Source: Taenia hydatigena
Taxonomy: Eukaryota > Platyhelminthes > Cestoda > Cyclophyllidea > Taeniidae
DNA length: 64,000 bases
Assembly: GCA_036345935.2 (NCBI GenBank)
Contig: JADWOT020000181.1
Location: 1 to 64,000, forward strand
Direction of reading: 5' to 3'
A program made the translations under genes and the position numbers. The notes under the pieces were generated by a model. That model saw only the letters and a list, made by a program, of their open reading frames with translations. It did no database searches and was not told where the DNA came from. Below, piece by piece: positions 60,352 to 64,000 of the stretch (its first letter is position 1; each line of letters opens with the position of its first letter).

Positions 60352-60648
60352 CTATATTCTGGGTTTTCGATATAATTTTTTTATGAAGAAGGGAAGGATA
60401 AAGTGTCTAATGAGATCCTGCCAAAATTCGATAAAAGGCGACTTATAACCAACCATAGTCTCCAGATAATTCGGTCTCTCCTTGTGGGCATCAATTTCTC
60501 GTTTGAGCTGAGCGTTGCTTGCAACATATGCCAGTTTAGCATGCTTGAATGCGCTATCACCACAATTGATAAGAGGAAAGATCTTATCCCCGACAATCTC
60601 TGCTAGTTTCTCCAGGTCCATTTTCATCGAGATGAGGCCTGAGATTAG
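60352..60648 (-). CDS. Probable terminal exon, unrecognised
   Basis: Starts after TGTGTTTTAG, is open in phase 0 for 98 codons and ends with TAA. It reads MKMDLEKLAEIVGDKIFPLI, then FKHAKLAYVASNAQLKREID and, near the end, FWQDLIRHFILPFFIKKLYR. A helical N-terminal part with balanced charge and a hydrophobic stretch before a basic tail look like real protein, possibly membrane-associated. Upstream exons at higher coordinates were not found and I do not recognise the family. Confidence 0.4.
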   Translation of the reverse strand, partial: LISGLISMKMDLEKLAEIVGDKIFPLINCGDSAFKHAKLAYVASNAQLKREIDAHKERPNYLETMVGYKSPFIEFWQDLIRHFILPFFIKKLYRKPRI

Positions 60649-63600
60649 CTAAAACACACGTCGAGGAAAGAAGAAGCATTAATAAATAAGTTGGCGATGC
60701 CGTTTTGTCAATTAAATAGTTCAACCTAAAGCTGCATTCGAGGCAATAGCGATCAGGCAACAATGACGTTTCGACAACATGGGTGATAGAAATCTGGTAT
60801 TACTCAACTTACGGCCAGGTTCCTTAAATAATTGCCGTATAACAAAATCTAACAATTGGGTGCGCAGTTGCAATAGTAAAACTAAGACAGGTGTCGAGTT
60901 TCGTTAAGCTCCAAACGACACCAACCTAAATGCTCGGGTCCTGTAACATTATTAAAATGGATTCATGCTTATAACAGCCTCGCTAAACACTTTAGATTGC
61001 AGGCAGTTTCTTCTAATTATTCTTAGCTTATCGCACTTTCTAATTCAGGTTTTAGTTTATGTCCAATGGCTGTTTGCTGCGTCATAAAAGGCGATTTATT
61101 TATCGTAAGTTTATTATGTATTATGTAGGTTCTTATTTTGTTCCATTTATTTAGTTAAGCCATTTTGAGAGTCTGTAATTGCACTAAGTTTCTGATATTG
61201 TGAGACGTTATTTTAAGTTGCTTTTCTTAATCCCTAACTTATGTTTTCTCCCTTTCTATTTACAAAGCAATGAATTTTTCGCCTATCAGCCAGCCACGAT
61301 GACAAGTCTATAAAGAGGCGATCTCGTTCAATAAGCAGATTGCTAAGTGTGTTGGTGAAGTATATTACTAGTTTAGGTTGTTTCCTTTTGTCCGACCTAC
61401 TTCGTATATCGCTGATCAAAAACTAAAGCATCACACTCTTTTTAGAGACAGCACAATGGGACAATTTAAGCACTAACGATGTAAAAAGTAATCCTTCAAA
61501 GCCTTTTAACAAGCTTCTTAGTTGCGTACAGGTCAATGTGTCGTGGTGCTCTCCTATCTCCTACGAAGTACACTTCCTTCTCACATTGCGTTGCACATGC
61601 GCGTGATACTTGCGTCCCTTAAATATGCTTTGTAGGCCAGAGTTGGGAGGACATTCTCAACCTGGTCGTAGGGCAGCGTGGTCGTAATTCTGAGGCTGGC
61701 ACATTTTCCTCCTTAAGGTCCGAACGTAATTGCTACATATCAGCCCTCTTCATATAATAAAGATGCCTATAACATCAACCTATTAATATTTCATGCTGAG
61801 GATCGTAGTTAGCACTTTCAGTCTTCACCCTTCAGCTTCGCCTTGCACATATTTTCTTACCAAGTGCAGCTTACTACAAAGTACAGCCCAGAATTATTTG
61901 ATTAATCTGAGTTATCGGAATAATCTTTATTATTAAGTGTATTTGAAGAAGTCCATGGCAATGGGTTTACTGAGGTCTGTGTATCAGACCCATTTGTCAT
62001 CCGTTTTTAACTAGATATGAGCTAATGCGCACTCCGCGCCCACGAAAGCACTTGTCTTTAAATGCAATGATCTGGCCTTGTCTACCTTTATTTCCAGATT
62101 CATGTTTACAGTCCACTGCACATGCAGTCTTGTAGGCGTCAGGAAACTAGCGCCAGGAGGTGATGAAGGATATTAATTAAAATTCGCGAATGCATTTTTA
62201 GAGGAATGTGGGGAAAGGACATAAGATCCTATTACTATTTATTTCTGCGATGGTTTAAAAAGCAAGAAATAAGGTAGTCATTAGAGTTTACAATAAAGTT
62301 TCATTCCAACTGTATAAATGCCTCTGACTCCTCTTTAGTTAAGTCGTAATTGCTTTTTTGAAGGAACAAACTCGGTTTGATTAAATGCCAAAATATATGG
62401 CCACGCAATCGTAAATTTTATTCTACCACATTTAAGTCTGTGTCATTCGAATGCTTCGTGTTCATGCTACTTTCATGGCGTGGGCCAGATGGACTTACCA
62501 CAATAAACTTGTTTGCGCCATAGCCATAGAGCTGGTTATTACTACGCCTCTTTAGCCCACACCCTGCTTCCGCAGCATTTTGCTTGTTGCATATCCTTAT
62601 AAATTTTCAGAAATAATAGTAAGACAATGCTCCCATTGACCATGATAAGTAATTATTCCTCACTGTTGATCCAGCGCCTACTTTTTTCATTTCTGTTAGT
62701 CTGACTATTAATGTATCAAGTAGTTGAAACATTGAGTGACAAAATGATTTTATCGCTTACGTGATTCGTTATTTTACTAGTCGATATTTAAAGTCGTTAA
62801 GGAGAAAAGGACATTTTTATAGCCACACCACACTGCCAGTGAGCCTTTTCTTTTTCGAGCATCATATTTTAACATTTTACTCTTGTGATTTCTAGTGAAC
62901 TTTGACTAACCTGCAACGTCCGAAGATTGAGAGAATGCGACATGCGCTTCAAAGTTATAAAGTGCTTCCCAAAACACGCATTTAAAAAAAAATAAAAACC
63001 CTTGACCAAAGTTATCCGTTCTCCCGCTCAAACTTCGTGTTTGCATCGGCATCATTCCTTGCTATTTCTAATTACTCCCACATGCTTTACGGACGACCGC
63101 AAACAAAAACGTTATCCGAACCACTTGTATTTCATCCAGTGTTAATTACGTAATACGCGATGTTCACTTGCATCGTCCATTTGCAAAATGGTTTTGTTCT
63201 CAAGGGACACAAAGGAGGCTGTTTATCAGTGTTGTTTTTGAAAACTACGAGCAAATTAAATGAACTTTTTATCTAATCAAGCAGCTACTCTCAAGCCCTT
63301 GGCAATACTTGCAATGGCATAAGCGCCAGTTGATGGTTCGGTTTTCTGTAAAGGAAACTTCCATTTTGGTGCAAAGGAATATTTTACCAACATTCAGTGC
63401 AAATGGAGCAAATATTTTTCCAATTAGAAGGGCAGCCGCTCTTCATTTTGTCGGGCTACGACTGATAGTCTTTACACTGAATGAATTTCGGCAAAGTCAG
63501 CTGCCGTTGGATAAGCAATTGGCAATCTCAGGGAAGTCCCTATAATGCCAGTGATAAGACTCAACTTTTAAACAAGGCTACAGACCATACTGCTGGCTAA

Positions 63601-64000
63601 GATAATTCTGCAACCTTTTGGTTCCTCTTAATGACCAGATGCCATGTCTACTTCAACAGGCCTTACTTCATCTTCTACGCTGTGAATGGACTCACGATGC
63701 TGCTGATTTATACTGGATCACTAGGATATTATTGTGCCATAAGAAGTGCAACTTGTCAACCCAAATGACAATTTACCGGAAAAATTTGGTCAGATCATTC
63801 TCACTGCCATCAATCCTTATCTCGACTACTGACTGCTATTTTAAACGCTCCTTGCTACTCGTTCATCAAAGCCCCACTTTTTATCATCCAAACTACGAAA
63901 GTGGAGATTAAAAGAGATCTCTGCTAATTTTACATGAGCACGCCTTCCTATTGCTTTCCTTTGGGCAGCACCAATTTTCTGCACATGAATGAAGTATTAT
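60649..64000. other. No recognisable gene
   Basis: Frames at 63309-63545 and 63618-63911 (+, 97 codons) lack motifs and splice partners. An A-run lies at about 62984-62996. No match to repeats elsewhere in the window. Confidence 0.35.

Noticed and set aside
1..64000. Prokaryotic features: operons, CRISPR arrays, insertion sequences, phage
   Set aside because: Split genes, lack of long ORFs and metazoan histone and receptor cyclase sequence show a eukaryotic genome; no regularly spaced direct repeats were seen.

Overview
This window looks like nuclear DNA from a parasitic flatworm, most likely a tapeworm (cestode). No reading frame exceeds about 135 codons, coding pieces are short exons bounded by GT...AG signals, introns range from about 40 to over 1,000 bases, and most of the window is decayed unique or repetitive sequence. 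The tapeworm call is inference. It rests mainly on one gene at 22791-25316 whose three-exon layout (signal peptide, one fibronectin type III domain, hydrophobic tail) is that of the cestode oncosphere antigen family (EG95/45W/TSOL18 type).

Region by region. 1-2983 holds guanylate cyclase sequence: a possible kinase-homology exon at the left edge (+ strand) and a large broken receptor guanylate cyclase on the - strand. 5.2-6.3 kb has a tRNA-like SINE candidate and three linked phase-1 exons of a broken helical-repeat-like gene. 6.6-22 kb is mostly non-coding, with dispersed repeats, a tRNA-Arg-like sequence and a few weak coding relics. 22.7-25.3 kb holds the apparently intact secreted/anchored FN3 gene. 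27.2-28.7 kb is a dead histone locus: H2A (-) cut short by a repeat, and frameshifted H4 (+) with a decayed histone 3' stem-loop. 34.8-36.0 kb is an unprocessed ankyrin-repeat pseudogene resembling MASK/ANKHD1. 48.0-56.5 kb is a large imperfect inverted repeat: arms of about 2.3 kb, spacer 3.9 kb, each arm carrying the same unrecognised gene, transcribed outward. Zinc-finger-like exons lie in the spacer and just outside the right arm. The remainder to 64 kb has isolated exon-like frames and nothing recognisable.

Several genes survive only as pseudogenes that keep splice sites and intron phase, so they arose by DNA duplication and not by retroposition. The best-supported live gene is the FN3 gene. 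The left-arm copy of the inverted-repeat gene may also be functional. All joins were made by eye from splice signals and phase; no alignment or database search was run.
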